Positions 13,021-26,109 of a stretch of 64,000 nucleotides of DNA are shown one piece after another. How positions within the stretch are numbered: the first letter of the stretch is position 1; each line of letters opens with the position of its first letter. The notes beneath the pieces are model-generated. The model did no database searches. It was not told the DNA's origin and was given only the letters and a program-made list of their open reading frames with translations. Source of the DNA: Ophiodon elongatus (taxonomy: Eukaryota > Chordata > Actinopteri > Perciformes > Hexagrammidae); assembly GCA_016806645.1 (NCBI GenBank), contig JACSYO010001629.1:185001-249000 (forward strand), given 5' to 3'. The position numbers were made by a program, and so were the translations under genes.

Positions 13021-13224
13021 ATTCAGAGCATTTATACAGCAGCAAACAACAAGATATAGTGGAGTAACGTCTACCTGAGCAGAGAAGGAAGTCGCCCTCC
13101 CCCTGTGTGTGTTGTAATCTAAGCTGCTTTGTTTACGTTTGTGCTGTTAGCACTGTCAGCTTCCAGCCTCCGGCTCAGCCGTCTCCATGTTGAGAGCCAC
13201 GTGGAGGCAATATATGCTCTGAAT
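13021..13224. mobile_element. TIR miniature element, copy 1
   Basis: It begins attcagagcat and ends atgctctgaat, an 11-bp perfect terminal inverted repeat over 204 bp. The interior shares GGAGTAACGTCTACCTGAGCAG-like and CCATGTTGAGAGCC words with a second copy at 35826-36047. No protein is encoded. It abuts the L2-like remnant and lies about 215 bp from exon 4. Confidence 0.6.
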
Positions 13225-13438
13225 TCTGTATTAAGCAGAAGCCCCAAAACTCTGGATAAGATTTGTTGAGCTGACTTCTTCTCAAATCACCCTGTATTTA
13301 GTAACTTCAGCTCCCTAATATATTATCCAGTCATTTCCAACCATTGTGTTGTCAGCCTGTCTTGTGGTTGGCTAATATTAGACAGTGGTGCCCAAACATA
13401 AAAAAATGATACAGCAGTTGACGAGAACAAGGACATAC

Positions 13439-13563
13439 CATTGCAATGCTGTCACTGTTCATCTCGATCTTCCCCTCGAAGGGTCCCCATGTTGTCCCCA
13501 CAGGGAGCTGCTGCCGGCTGTGGATACGACGCTCGCCGTCTTTAAGGAAGCCACCCAGTTCTC
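13439..13563 (-). CDS. zfpm2: zfpm2 (FOG2) coding exon 4, start of PR/SET-like domain
   Basis: This 125-nt exon gives 41 codons after a two-base split-codon start. Seen: the frame reads ELGGFLKDGERRIHSRQQL and continues LPVGTTWGPFEGKIEMN, nearly identical to the vertebrate FOG2 stretch with KDGER, SRQQLPVGTTWGPF and GK. The acceptor is a long pyrimidine tract ending ttttttag and the donor is ATG/gtatgt, so the exon ends in phase 0. Family knowledge: GTTWGPFxGK resembles the opening of the PR/SET-like fold that precedes the first zinc finger in FOG proteins. The next exon, expected to continue into a VLTAGPKW-type motif, is not found between here and position 1, so it should lie beyond the window. 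The exact donor is inferred from consensus, because a second gt lies four bases further in. Confidence 0.94.
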
Positions 13564-14139
13564 CTAAAAAAAGAAAAGAAAAGAAACGCACACCAGAACC
13601 CAAAGCAGTCAGCCATCTATGTAGCACACCAAGTTCCACATCAAATCACAGTGACGTTCATTCAGTTGTCCTCTCTCCTCAAACCTACATCACATCATTG
13701 CCTCAGAGCGCCGCGGTAAACAGCGAAGGTTAAAGCCAAGCTTTTTTATTTTTTTCAAAATGGATAAGCAAATCAAGCGAGCATCCATCTGATGGTGTTC
13801 CTCAGACACATGGCGCGCTAACCTTACTTGAAAGGTGTCTTGTGTTGAGATAATCTCTGTGAGACAGTGCAGGCTCGCTGGCTGGCGAGAGCAGCCAGTG
13901 GCAGGCCTATTTCTGTTGCTCCGGGAAGACTGGGCCCTTGTTAGTGCTGTGCAGAGCTCCAGTTAATTAACAGTGAAACCGGATAGCGCTGTTAGAACTA
14001 CCGGTGCTCACCTCCCTGTCACCCCTCTTACTATCTTATCTCTTAGATTCAGTGTACTTTTTCGGGATGGTGATTAATCAAATAGTTATGATAAACCCCA
14101 TGGCAGGCCGTGACATAGTTTACCAGAGAGGATGTTTCC

Positions 14140-14146
14140 GTGTGTG

Positions 14147-14210
<64 letters not shown>

Positions 14211-14239
14211 TGTGTGTGTGTGCGCGCGCGTGTGTGTGT
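14140..14239 (+). repeat. Compound (TG)n/(TGCG)n array
   Basis: A (TG)n tract with a TTTG interruption leads into (TGCG)5, then (TG)n, then CGCGCGCG, then (TG)n. The alternating purine-pyrimidine order is continuous for nearly 100 bp, so the tract can form Z-DNA. Confidence 0.95.
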
Positions 14240-17200
14240 ACATGGGAGAGTTCTCAACTGTACATTTCCGAACGGTTGCCTTGACAACCCAGATAGGTCT
14301 TGTTAGAGGAAGTGTGATGATTCAGACATCTGTAGCTTCTGTAAGTTGTGTCTGATTTCATGAACTTTCTAGACTAGAGAAGTTCCACCAACTCCAACAA
14401 AGGACATTTTAATCAGGACATAGTGAAGTTTTAAGCTTTTTTTTTTATTACGCGCGACCGTTTGATCATTGGAATGATCTTTTGGGAGGCCAGAGGTCCG
14501 GGGTCAGCTGCCGTCATTATTCTCAGATCCTCCAAAGGAAGAACTGACACTCCAGCAGGAAGCCAACCCGCCAACTATCTAGCAAGGCAAATAATCCTGA
14601 TGTATTATTATTATTCAAACAAACTCTACACGAGTTGTTAACATTGTGTCTCTTTAACCTATTTGTTCACACGTGTGGCTAATAGGTATTCAGGGCATTC
14701 TGAATGGGCTGAAGTGATCGCTGAACTTTTCTGATGCGTTCGCTGTATAATGACCTATTCAGCCCTGTTCCACTGTGTAAATATCAGCCGTGTATCTGCG
14801 GGCGCGCCATTGTGTCCCTCTGTTGTGCTCATATGGAAATGTGCGCTTATGTGCTCCTTTGCATGCATAAACATGGTCGCTTAGCGTTGCTACCCGCTAC
14901 AAATAATGCCCTTGCTGATCATATACTCATCAGTGGTGGTCCCTCCGCTGACAATAAAAAAGCTAAATGTCACCCATAATAAACCTGATTGGCCAAATCA
15001 AAAAAAGAAGATATCTCTGCCACGCAACATACTGTCTAAACACAAATTCGTATCCGAGAGAAAACGCAGGCACAGTTTTGGAATAGGCCCATAAGTAAGA
15101 TCATCTGGACGGCGTTATCTCGCTCTTTCTTTCCACTCCGTCTCCCCTCCAGTGTTCCTGCTGTTGCATGCTGTCTTCCTCGGTGCTGCAGTGGAAGGTG
15201 GGTAAGCTCATTACAGAGAAATAATTAAACATCGGTGCACAGCTGGTCGTCATCACGGAGAGCAACAGCCACCGCTTGATGCATTCTGTTTGTCCTCAGA
15301 TAAGACCCACGGCCTTTAACCGCTTGGATGCGAGTTCCTGTTTAGCCCCGCTTGACAAACGGCACAAGCCATCCCCAAGCCAACGATTCCTTTTCCTTTT
15401 CCTTTACCCTTTCTTTCTTTCTTTTTTCATGGGTGCTTGGAATAAAAAAGGGGGTACTAGGTAGTGTGGGTGCAATGGGAGGGTGGTGGGGGGACAAGGG
15501 GGTACGATTCAATTTGTGTGGTTTGTGGTCCGCCATGTTTGGGTGCCAGTTGTGCGAATCTCACACCAAATGTTGCCTGAGGACCTTGGCTCACAGATGG
15601 CTTGTCACATCTGTTGCAGAAACTGGTGGAAGATCTCCACAAAAACACCCCGTGGATGAATAATGACTTCCCTCCGTGCACTGTCTGTATGTTCTCTATA
15701 TGAGCATTTACAGGGTCGGTGAAAAAAGTATAAGAATATGCTGGTAAGTTCTGTTACCAACCAGGATACTGTCTATAATACCTCTTACAAGCCCCCCAAA
15801 AATCAACTCCATCACAAATGCATTTTGTACAAATACAGAAGTGTTTAGTCCGTCAAACAGACGGAACCAAGTGGAGAGCTCATGACGGGCTATGAGGAGA
15901 TTTAACGAACCCAGCGTCTGTTTGCTCTCTTCAACAATTCCTCACCGTCCAATTCTCAAATGTCACACGCGTTGGCAAAACGAAGCCCATGATGTGGCCC
16001 GCGAGCTGTAGCCGCCCCCCTCCTCCGAAAATCCCAACCAAACCCTCTCCTCGCCACCTTCACCCTCTGCAACCACCCCCACCGACCCCCTATGCCCCAC
16101 CCCTCTCTCGATAAGATCATCATCTGTCGCTAGACTCTAGGGTCTGTTCCTGCACTCCACAGATACTTGGCAGACCAATGAATGTCCCTTTGTGTGTGGA
16201 GATCCTCCTCAGATAGCACCCAAGATGCTCCACACTGGCATCTGTTTGTTTTTTTTTGTTTTTTTTTCAAATGTGTGTCCTGTCTTTCTTTTCTGTCATG
16301 GTGTGGAGGAATAGGAGAGCTCATCTCTCGTCTTCAATGGCATACGACTGAATGCTAATGAGTACCTCAGTGGCGGGGTGCCAGCTTAAAGAATAAATGG
16401 GTGTGGACTGTTGACAGACAGAGACCCTAAAAGAGCTCAACTACCACTTTCTACTCTTAAATAATATTATTAGATATAATTAAACTATCCTGGACATACC
16501 CTTAACATGCAGTCTCCCCCTTTTATTTCCCATTAAGGTTGGAAGAAGCATCTTGTTGATCACATGTTTGTCCCGTACCAGGACTTCATCAACGCTATGA
16601 CATTTATGCTGAGTGGCATATTTAAACCTAAGATATACTCGCACCATACAATCCAATGGTTCTATATAGATGATAATTCGTTTGGTATATTTTGTGAACA
16701 TATTTGGTGGCTTTAGAAATATTGGGATCTCCACTGGAATTCCAAACAAAGTTCTGTAGATTTTCACAAAAATAAAGGATATTTGATGAAGTCTGTTTTG
16801 TAAGTGACATTTTTAAAAGGTAAAAAACCCACTACACTTTTAGTCAGAATGCTATAATGTCGATTTAAGACTGGAACTGAATTACTCTTTACCTTAATTC
16901 TTGGAAATGCAATGATAGATTCACATTTCACCGTACGAATGGTTATATTAATGCACATGAAGTCAAAGCCTGAATCTTCTTAATACAATTTCTGGCCCAG
17001 AGTGAGGTTTCTGCGAATGGTCAGAGATGACAAATGACATCATCAACTTGCTACCGCAGATTAACATTTGTTAAAGCAATGGGTCTGTTCGAGCCGTTTT
17101 CAACATGAATTTGACTTCTCTAACTAGTTCAAAGAACCAACTTCAAGGAAAAGAAATTGCCCGAGGCACAAAAAAAAAAAGAAAAAAGAAAAGAAAGAAA

Positions 17201-18149
17201 AAGCTTTTGGATTACTTCACCTTTATTTCCCAGTTATCTTGAACATATTAACGGAGGTAGGATGTTATGGGGAAACAAAGAACGGCAACAGCAGAGACAA
17301 GTGGGGAAAATGTGTTTGAGCTTCACAAGGCAGAGGATCCCTCTTGATATCGAGTACTACCTTTGAATCAAAGCAAATAAATGTCTGCTGTTCAAAGTTC
17401 AATAACCTGTGCGTGGCAATTCACAGATGTCCCACTGAATCCCAGTCATCTCCACCGACAGGCCACGTTATAGAGCCCGCAAATGGGCTATAAATTAATA
17501 TACCGCGAGAGAGGCATATGGGGTGAAATGGAATGTACGGTATCGGTTCAACAAAAGGTGCCACATCTTTAAAGCAGATATGTGATATGAAATTTTACAG
17601 CTGAAGGAGAAATGTCACAGAGCTTTGATAAGAGAGCGATGAACTTTCTCCCGCGCCCCCATACCCAATCCGCTATTATCAGGCCCTGGTGAGCAAAATG
17701 CATCATTTATAACCTACACTATTATCTCTGAGAAAGGCACTTGTTTTAAAACAGGGGAGGACCCCCACCACCGGCATCTCCTTCCTCACCCTCCTCAGCC
17801 TCCTCCATCTCCCACAAACCCGCCCTAACCCGTCTGCTGAACAGAGGGGGAGAAAGTTGACAACCACATGCGTTTGGTCACGTGAGAAGGGGGAGGGGTG
17901 GGGGGGGTTTGGTAGCAGGATTTACCCCTTCAGGTCAGGTTTGTTTTCAGGCTGTCGAGGGTTTGGGGGTGAAAGAGTTAAACAAGCTAAAGAGATTAGG
18001 GCATTTTAGCTGTGACACTCCACACAGGCTGAGCAGGAGGTTGGGGTGGGATTCGGTGGGGGGGGGGGGCACCCTTGGATGGAGGACTCTACAAAACGCA
18101 TAAAAATGTTTGTTTTTGTTTGTTTTTTACAGCAGGTTACGTAGCGTTT

Positions 18150-18460
18150 ATTGGCCGGGCGACAGCTTCTATCAGGAAGTAGTTTGGCTCACGACCCTAC
18201 AAAAATGGGGAGTTGTTGTTTTACACAGGTTAAACAAATAAAATATAACATGTTAATTAGTGAGCTTTAAAGGAGCTGGTAGGCGGATTATGTTCCCGTT
18301 GGACGGAGCTAGTTGTTTCCCTTTCTGTTTGCAGTCTTTGTGCTAAGCTAACCTAACTGGCTACTGGCTGTGGCCTTGTATTTAACCGACAGATAAGAGA
18401 GTGGTATCAATCTTCTCATCTAACTCTCTGCTGGAGAGCAAACACTATTCCTTTGATGAA
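18150..18460. repeat. Percomorph interspersed repeat ('TTTGTGCTAAGCTAACCTAACTGGC' type)
   Basis: Landmarks in order are aggaagtagtttggc, ggggagttgttgtt, tgttaattagtgagctttaa, gctggtaggcggatt, cagtctttgtgctaagctaa, gagagtggtatcaatcttct and actattcctttga. This combination is typical of a short repeat that I know as widespread in perciform genomes. It is non-coding and is the strongest clue to the fish clade. Confidence 0.7.
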
Positions 18461-19928
18461 AAGGCAGACCTTATGTGCAGGTCTGAGAGGGGCCTGTGAC
18501 AAGCTACATGCCCACCCATGCCGACCTCCACACACTTACTTTCCACCTCGCTACATAGTCGGCACACTACTTCCTGCTTTGGCACTGAGAGTTGGGAGTA
18601 GACGCTGAAGCGTGGAATCGTCCACTGTAAACATAATTCCTATGGGGGATACTGGACTCAGTGTTTATGGGGATCCGAAGACAAACCAGGGTCTTGCCAT
18701 GCCCATGACCCTCGCTGATTTTGAAGTTAAGCTGCACACAAATACTAACTCACACACAACAACTTGGTCCCGCGGTGCATTACCGACACCGACACTGTCA
18801 GTTGTCATTGAACAATTGAAATACACCAGCTGCGAAGCGCTCCGCTTCATCACAAAAAGCCCGGCGAAGTTAGCAGCGGGCTCGCTGACAACGATCTCTG
18901 AGACATCCATCTTTGGAGAAGTGCTGCAATTTTCCCTTGATAGCATGTAAAGGGAGACAGCGAAACCTAAAGAATGACTGTCCTCGCGCCGAGATATCAG
19001 CGTTATCAGCCGGCAACATCTAGAGGACACACGCCACTCCCGCTGGAATCTGATGATTTTTAAATGCTTTTCTTAAAATTTCAAAACCATCAAAAGGACA
19101 TTACTCCACCTGAGGGTGTCAGGATGAATGAGTAATTGGTGGTATGTGTGTTGGGGATGCATGTATCTGAGACGGAGGATGGATAACGGGGGCTACGACT
19201 TCAGCTGCAAGGAGGAAGTTGCTATTTTGTCTGTTCAGTTGTCATAAATAAAGTGTGTAACACAAAGCGTGACGTGGAATAGTTTGAAGGAAATATAGGT
19301 AGGAGATTGCTTTGAAAGATCTGTATGCGAGTGTGCTGTGAAACACCTAAACAGGCAACTTCTTAGCAATGGACACAAGTAAACATTGCCACCTCCGAGT
19401 CTTGCAGTTAATTCAGGAAGAGACTATTTTTAAAGTGCTCCTGAATCTCCTCCCAAGTCAATTACCAGGCTGCAACTTCCCCTGGGTAACGGGGGAATTC
19501 TGTTTTTTTTTTTCCTGGGTGACCTAGTTGTCTTTTGTGAGTAGGTTTTAGCCAGAGCAGTTTGACAGTCAACAGATAAGATGGATTAAGCTTCCTTTTT
19601 TTTCTCATCCAGTTTTGATGTGAACAGCGTAAAAGCGGGTTAAATCGTTGAGTTTCAGGAGTATTTTTAAAATGCCTGGAGATAGCGCGATAGAGGAGCT
19701 AAACCTAAGACTTGGGCCCCAGGAAGGTCAAGGTCGGCGCTTTGGAGAGCAGCTACCCCGGCGACTGCGGGGGCCAGTTCTCGTCTCTCTTGGAGCGAGC
19801 CGAGTGCCGCGGCCGAGCCCACCTCTCATCGCTCCCAGAAAAGATACACGGAGGGACTGAAACTAAATCCCAGCGAGAGCTCGACGGGCGGCATCAAAGA
19901 GCAGCGCACCCCTCGCCTTGTGTGGGTG

Positions 19929-19930
<2 letters not shown>

Positions 19931-19977
<47 letters not shown>

Positions 19978-20041
19978 TGTGGAAGGGGAGGGGGGGCTGT
20001 TTAGTTCCTGCCTTGCATTTGCATGCATGCGTGAATGAGAT

Positions 20042-20110
<69 letters not shown>

Positions 20111-20122
20111 TGTGTGTGTGTA
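19931..20122 (+). repeat. Two long (TG)n arrays
   Basis: (TG)n at 19931-19980 and at 20044-20122 are separated by 63 bp containing a G-rich patch. Both have single-base interruptions. Confidence 0.95.
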
Positions 20123-20816
20123 CACTGTAAAATATCGCTCCCTCCATGAGCAACTAGCTCCATAATTATGTTTCGATTATTTGCGAGCACTAAAATAAAA
20201 CAGCAATTAATCTGTTGATGTAAGACAGAAAATAGAAGCGCGGCGCACATGCTAAACAACCCAGTTTACAGAGCGATTGCGACAGTGAAACAAAACCACA
20301 TTTTGAGAATAGAATGTGCGCGACACCACCCCTCCACCCACTTCCCCCTGCCTCCACCACCACCACCACCACCACCCCCCAAAAACCTGATCTGAGGCGT
20401 GCTTAACATGCGCACAGGAGCTGACAGCCGTACAATCACGTGATGCGGGCTCGGCCAATCCCGGATCCGTTTGATTTTTTTTTTTTTTTAAGCCTTCGCG
20501 CTGATGAGGCTACTTGAGCATGAGAGAAGAAAAAAAAAAAGGTGAAGAGAAAATAACAATAGCTAAATCAGAGCGGTACACCGGGGTCGAACGCCGCTGG
20601 TTTATCGCGTGTCACATCTGGCCCCTTCGTGGAGAGGGTTTTTTTTGGGGGGGGGGGGCTGGAGACTTTTTCTGAGGGGACACATTCAGACACATTTTTG
20701 TGGACGTCTATTCCCCCCACTGCTCCTCATGTCGGTGACAGGGGAGAGTAATCCTATACACAGGCTGCTATTGTGAAATGAGAAACTAGCCTCCTTCACT
20801 GCCAGAGACCAGATGC

Positions 20817-21050
20817 ACCTCTCCCTCTCTCCCTCTCTCCCTCTCTCCGTCTCTCCCTCTCTCTCTCTCTGTCCTAATCTGTAAACGACTTAAAGGAGCC
20901 TTATCTCCGGGCTCTTCTGCTTCATTTCATGCTTGATTTACTTTAATTTGTCTGATAGGGCACAAGGATTTGGAAATGGCCCATCTTTCGGTGGAAAATG
21001 TTCTGATTTTTCTCCGGCATTGTTATGTGGAGGTTTTTGACTTTTCTCTC

Positions 21051-21091
<41 letters not shown>

Positions 21092-21184
21092 TCCTCCTCC
21101 ATCTCCATCTCCTTTTTCCCTCTCTCCCCCATCCTCGCTCTCTCTTTCTTCCTCCATCATCTCTCTCTTCTTTCTTTCCTTTAG
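20817..21184 (+). repeat. CT-rich simple repeats
   Basis: An 8-bp CTCTCCCT array occupies 20817-20870. A second polypyrimidine block (21041-21184) has a (TC)16 core at 21054-21086. The sequence between them is unique. Confidence 0.85.
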
Positions 21185-21439
21185 AGGTGGTGGAGGAGGG
21201 GGGTTGGATCTTGCTCCAGTGCAACAGTCTGTTTGAGTGCATTTAGATTCGAGCTAACACGGCAGAAACAAGTTTTTTTTCCCTCCACGAGGTGTGATTT
21301 TGTGATGGGGGGCGACTGGCGGACGCCGGAGTCGCGTTTGCCTTTTCAGATCCACATTGGGGCCGCGGGGCAGCCGAGTGCTTCAAACCACAAAGATCTT
21401 ATGTTTAAGTTAAGAGACGACTGGCCCCTCCAGTTTAGC

Positions 21440-21470
21440 GAGCGGGCGAGCGGGCGAGCGGGCGAGCGGC
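21440..21470 (+). repeat. GAGCGGGC array, four units
   Basis: The 8-bp unit GAGCGGGC is repeated about four times inside a GC-rich patch. Confidence 0.95.
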
Positions 21471-21617
21471 TGGCGCTGATAAAGTTGCCCCACAATGAGG
21501 GACGGGGACAAGCCGCCGTGTCTGCGGATGCCTCCAGTTCTTTTTCCTGCCGGCGGAACTCAAGTGCTTGCATGTCTGTCTGGCTGCTCCCGTCACCAAA
21601 ACGTCTCCCCCCCACCA

Positions 21618-21618
<1 letters not shown>

Positions 21619-21683
<65 letters not shown>
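21619..21683 (+). repeat. (CA)n array, about 32 units
   Basis: A pure CA tract follows CCCCCCCACCAC. Confidence 0.97.
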
Positions 21684-21685
<2 letters not shown>

Positions 21686-22101
21686 CTATATAGTGACTGA
21701 ATGACAGTGGAGGCAGTGAGCTACGATTAGAGGAGCCCATATCTTACCAGAGCCGGAATAATCTCCATCCCCTCCCACCAATGAGCAAACGGCGCAGGGG
21801 CGGCACAAAAAGTGAGGAGGAGAGGAGAGAAAGGGGCCGCTCGCTCCACCGGCCTCCACCACACACTCAGTTGTGGCCACTGAGAGGCGAAGTGGAAACA
21901 AATCTACTCCCATTCAACTGGAGTCAGTCGGGCTAATCTGAACAGTGGCCATTCAAATCTGCCAAAGGGAAGAAGGGGGGACGATCAAAGAGAGGCCTCC
22001 CACGCCAATTATTCTGTCTGTATTAAACAATAAAAGTCCATCTCAACGTCACGTCGTCACTAACCACACCTCCGAACACACCGTGCATAAATACACGGGT
22101 A

Positions 22102-22105
<4 letters not shown>

Positions 22106-22188
<83 letters not shown>
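22106..22188 (+). repeat. (CA)n array, about 41 units
   Basis: A pure uninterrupted tract ending in GAGAGAAG. Confidence 0.97.
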
Positions 22189-22190
<2 letters not shown>

Positions 22191-22663
22191 AGAAGAAACA
22201 GGGAGACCATTGAAATTCATCTCACAGCCTGAATTTACTTAACTGCTGGGTCTGCGCGCGGTGATAAACGGAGTGATGATCCGGCAACACGTCTTTATCC
22301 ATGCTTTGCTTTAATTAACGGCGGCTTGTTTGTTGAAAAGATGATTAATATGCCAATGAAAATTGCATAATTGAATACCACAACACCCGCACAATCAGGG
22401 AGGAACATGCCATTTTTTACGAACTTTTTTATTATCGTTATTATTGCTATTATTTGGTATTTTAATTCACTTGACAAGCGCCCCAAAAAAAAAAAACACA
22501 CCACCACCTCTAAACAGGAAAAAAGAAAAAGAAAAGAAGGAGATGGAATTGGCGTAACCGGTGGGGCCTAGCTGTTCATCACCAGTGAGAGGCCTTCACA
22601 GAGGGGATGGGGGTAGGGGGGCACTGTTCTGATATCAATACCTATCAGTGTGAAGGCTGTACA

Positions 22664-22668
22664 TGTGT

Positions 22669-22699
<31 letters not shown>

Positions 22700-22700
22700 G
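22664..22700 (+). repeat. (TG)n followed by G18
   Basis: A short TG tract runs into an 18-base guanine homopolymer on the plus strand. Confidence 0.95.
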
Positions 22701-23689
22701 TTGCATTCCTTCAGAGCCAAATAATGATGTGAGGACACCAAACTCGATGGAAGTAAAACAGTCATGCATATGAAACTAAGCACTATCTGAAGCACTTGCG
22801 TCCCCCCCCAAAAAAAGCCTCGCAAATTCATGCATGAAAAAGAAATACAAACCAGAGTCAGACTCAAACACACTCTGTAGTTTTATTTAACCAAAAAAAA
22901 AAAAAAAGGCCAAAAGAAATGAAAATCTCCACATGCGATGAAGTTTCAGTTGAGCAGTCCAGAGTTTACCCAGCGTTATACCCCGCCCCCCCCTCCTCCC
23001 CCTCCATCTAGCGCCCCCCGTGTGTTAATGCTAAACACACACGTCGTCGGATATTCAACCAATTACAGTGATACCTCTCAGAAAGGCGTGTGTGCAGCTA
23101 CAGCGTGCCTGGGGGAGGGGAGGGGGGGGGGGGGTTGTAGAACAAACATATTCAGAGAGCTAAAGAAAGACGCGATGGGTGTCAAGTCTCCCTGGGGGAT
23201 GGTGGGGGTGAGAGCAGAGGCACCAGCTTTGCAAGTCGGCTTCATATTGAGCAACAGCCCTTTCTGAATTATTTTGGACTTGTTAGAGTGAAATAGTAAA
23301 AAGAAAAGATGGCATTGTGAGCGGACACAAATTCCGCTGAGATGTGGACAAAATGGTTGCAAGTGAATTATCTTATTAAGGGCATTCTCTGTGCGCCGCA
23401 TCCCACGTATAGCTGCACAAAACTAGAACCGAATATGGTGACATCTTCCTCAGATGATGAGAACAGCGATTGCATTTTGCCCTATTTTAGATTATATAAC
23501 TAACAACCATGAAGTTCCCTCATAAAGCCTCTTAGTGTAGCGGATCAGTGACTACATTTGCATCAAGACGATGCGGCATATAGGAGTACAGTGATTTGTC
23601 TAATCTCTTGTTGCATATTTCATCATCATAATCACACATTGTGAGAAGAAAATGTGTGTGTGTGTGGCGGTGGGGGAGGGTGTTTTCTC

Positions 23690-23691
<2 letters not shown>

Positions 23692-23755
<64 letters not shown>
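23692..23755 (+). repeat. (CA)n array, about 32 units
   Basis: A pure tract with a (TG)n/G-rich stretch about 25 bp to its left (23653-23680). Confidence 0.97.
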
Positions 23756-23759
<4 letters not shown>

Positions 23760-26109
23760 ATGCATAAAGCCTGCATCAGCAATCCGCCTAAGAAATGAAT
23801 GCATTTGGAAGAGGAAGAAGAAAAAGAAAGGCGGACAATGTTTACACACAGCACTTTGATTGCAATTTAATTTTACATCACTCAGGGCCCGGAACTCACA
23901 GAGAGGCTGATGATGGACTTTCATCATCAGTATCAGCGATCTGAGTGTCATTCATGTTTTTTTGTGAGACTTGTCTGAAGACTTTGAATAAACCCCTGGA
24001 GGAGCGAGATAAAAAATAAAAAAATAAAAAATCCTCCTTTTTTTTCCAGAGAGAGAATTGCCATGATGCACGTCCAAAATGTTCTTGATTACAAGACGAA
24101 AGAGGAGGGGGAAAGGGAAAAAAATAAATAAATAAAAACCTTGAATGAAAGCCCCGCGCTGAAAGTTTCCACTTTGCTGATATAACAGTCAAGTGTGTCT
24201 ATAAGTCTACTTAAAACGCTTTAGGTATCAGTGGAGACAGCTGCGACACCCTCGTCTTATGATTCTGTCGAGACAGTACACTATCAAAACCTTTCATACC
24301 GCTCCCGAGCTACATTTCTGGTGACAAAAGCTTTGCGAAAAGCCTCCTGAAGGATTCATCTATATCCTAATATTTCCAATCCAATTTAACTGGAGCAGCC
24401 AGAGTGGTCTGAGCACTAGTTTACCAATCTTTGCTTTCCAAGACTCTGTGTGCTGAAGGCTTGAGGGGTTCAATCAATGGCGCTTTGATCTCGGCTGGAA
24501 CCATAATTATTTAACATTGTTACAAGGATTTCTCTAATCCATCCTACCATTAAATCCCTTTTACACCCTCATCTTCTGCAGCCTAATCTGCATCTGGGTG
24601 CTCCGTTTGTCTCCCTCTCTCGTTTCGGCGCGCCCCTCCTTCCTTGACGACACCCCTGACTTTTATAATGGACTCGGGTTCCATAGTTAGAAAAAACGCC
24701 TTGTTTACCGAGAGCAACCTGGACTGGACTGCGCTCGAATGGACTGTGCAAGAATTAAAAAATACCCCCCCTCCCCCCACAGTTATATTTTGCACTGAAG
24801 TTTGAGTCAGTTTGCTTTTTAAATTCCGTCGGGGACAATTGTTGAAAAAGGCTCCTCTTACTGAAATGCAAATAGATGTGCACAGCATACACCCCTCAGA
24901 ACGAGAAGTTTCTTCAGATGAACCGAGGGAATTTCAAAGTTCAGGTGCCTGATGCTCAAAAGGTTTTAAATCCCATCTGTTTATTTCGCTGATCACTTTG
25001 ACTCCCGACAAAAAGGGGCCCCGCTGTCCTTTTTTTTCCGCAAATATTTGCGTGTCTGTGTGTTTCACCGTGATATAAATAGCAGCGCGGGACACCGCAA
25101 ACATTTGTTGAGGCACCTGCCACAGCATCGTGGACCATCTGGCCCTCCAATCCTCCGAGCATGACATATGTGCATTAATACCTGAAATGGTTATTGTCTT
25201 TCTTTTGGGGGGAGACTGGAAGAAGACGGCCACAGACCCTTCTGGGTTGGCTGGAGTCAAAAAATGAGACTCGAGAGTTTTTACATCTGAGTGAAGCTGC
25301 GTTTTCAGCATGTTTGATGTCTTGAAAAGGGAAAGGGGGGGGGGGGGTCTCTTTGCCTGTGCTCCGTCTGTGTCTGACCGTCAGGTAGATTCTCAGATGG
25401 CCGCTTCCTTCGGCTGACCCCTGCCTCTTGGCCCTGGCCGATGCCCAGCTGGCACCGGGGGGCTGAGCAGGCTGGGCCACGCCGATGATCACATGGCTCC
25501 CTGTCACACTCGCCGCCTCCTACTCTGCATGCTGAGCGCCTTATTTCACCTCTTATTTGCTGCAATCTCTCGGAACCGTGAGGTCACCGTGATGTGCGAC
25601 GCAAAGAACGTATAATGCAGATTTACTTGGCTTTAGCAGTGCACGTGAATGGTTCAACCAGTGTGGGATTTAGAATGTTAACGCCTTTGCTGCACACTGA
25701 CAGCTGCAATAGCATAATATCAGTATATACAGTAGGGGTTTTAAAAAAAAATAAAAATACAGTACTTTTATTGCTGTTGACATTATTGCTGGAAAGCACC
25801 TCGTGGTTTATGTAATTTACTTTTTGTAACATAAAGGAAAGAGAGATAAATTGAATCCGTTGAAAATATCACGCATGCAAGTTGCTGTCTGTAATGTTCT
25901 CTGTGTTGGAAGGGGCACTCCAGCGATTGCACTTCCATAAAGTTTGGGGAAGAAATGGTCAGAATGAGAGCAGCAGAGTCTGAGATATCTCGACGTACAG
26001 GTCGAGCCCTTGAAACACGGCATCCTACATTTCCCACAATGCAACTCAATCACATTTCTCGTTGTAGCCTCCCTACCTGTTAAACGGGGGTGGTGGAGGT
26101 AATGGGTTA

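Larger units (their letters stand above)
1..13438 (-). other. zfpm2: zfpm2 intron 4 (partial)
   Basis: This is the region downstream of exon 4 in transcript orientation, open at the window edge. Neither strand contains a further FOG2 exon that I can recognise. It contains a polypyrimidine minisatellite (about 1306-2010), several (CA)n/(TG)n/(CT)n arrays, a teleost 'TACTTGAGTAAAAG' repeat (5165-5545), an L2-like fragment (12712-12835), a TIR element (13021-13224) and repeat-poor AT-rich blocks. The stretches 2900-4640, 5600-6780 and 10450-12700 show nothing coding that I recognise. Confidence 0.85.
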
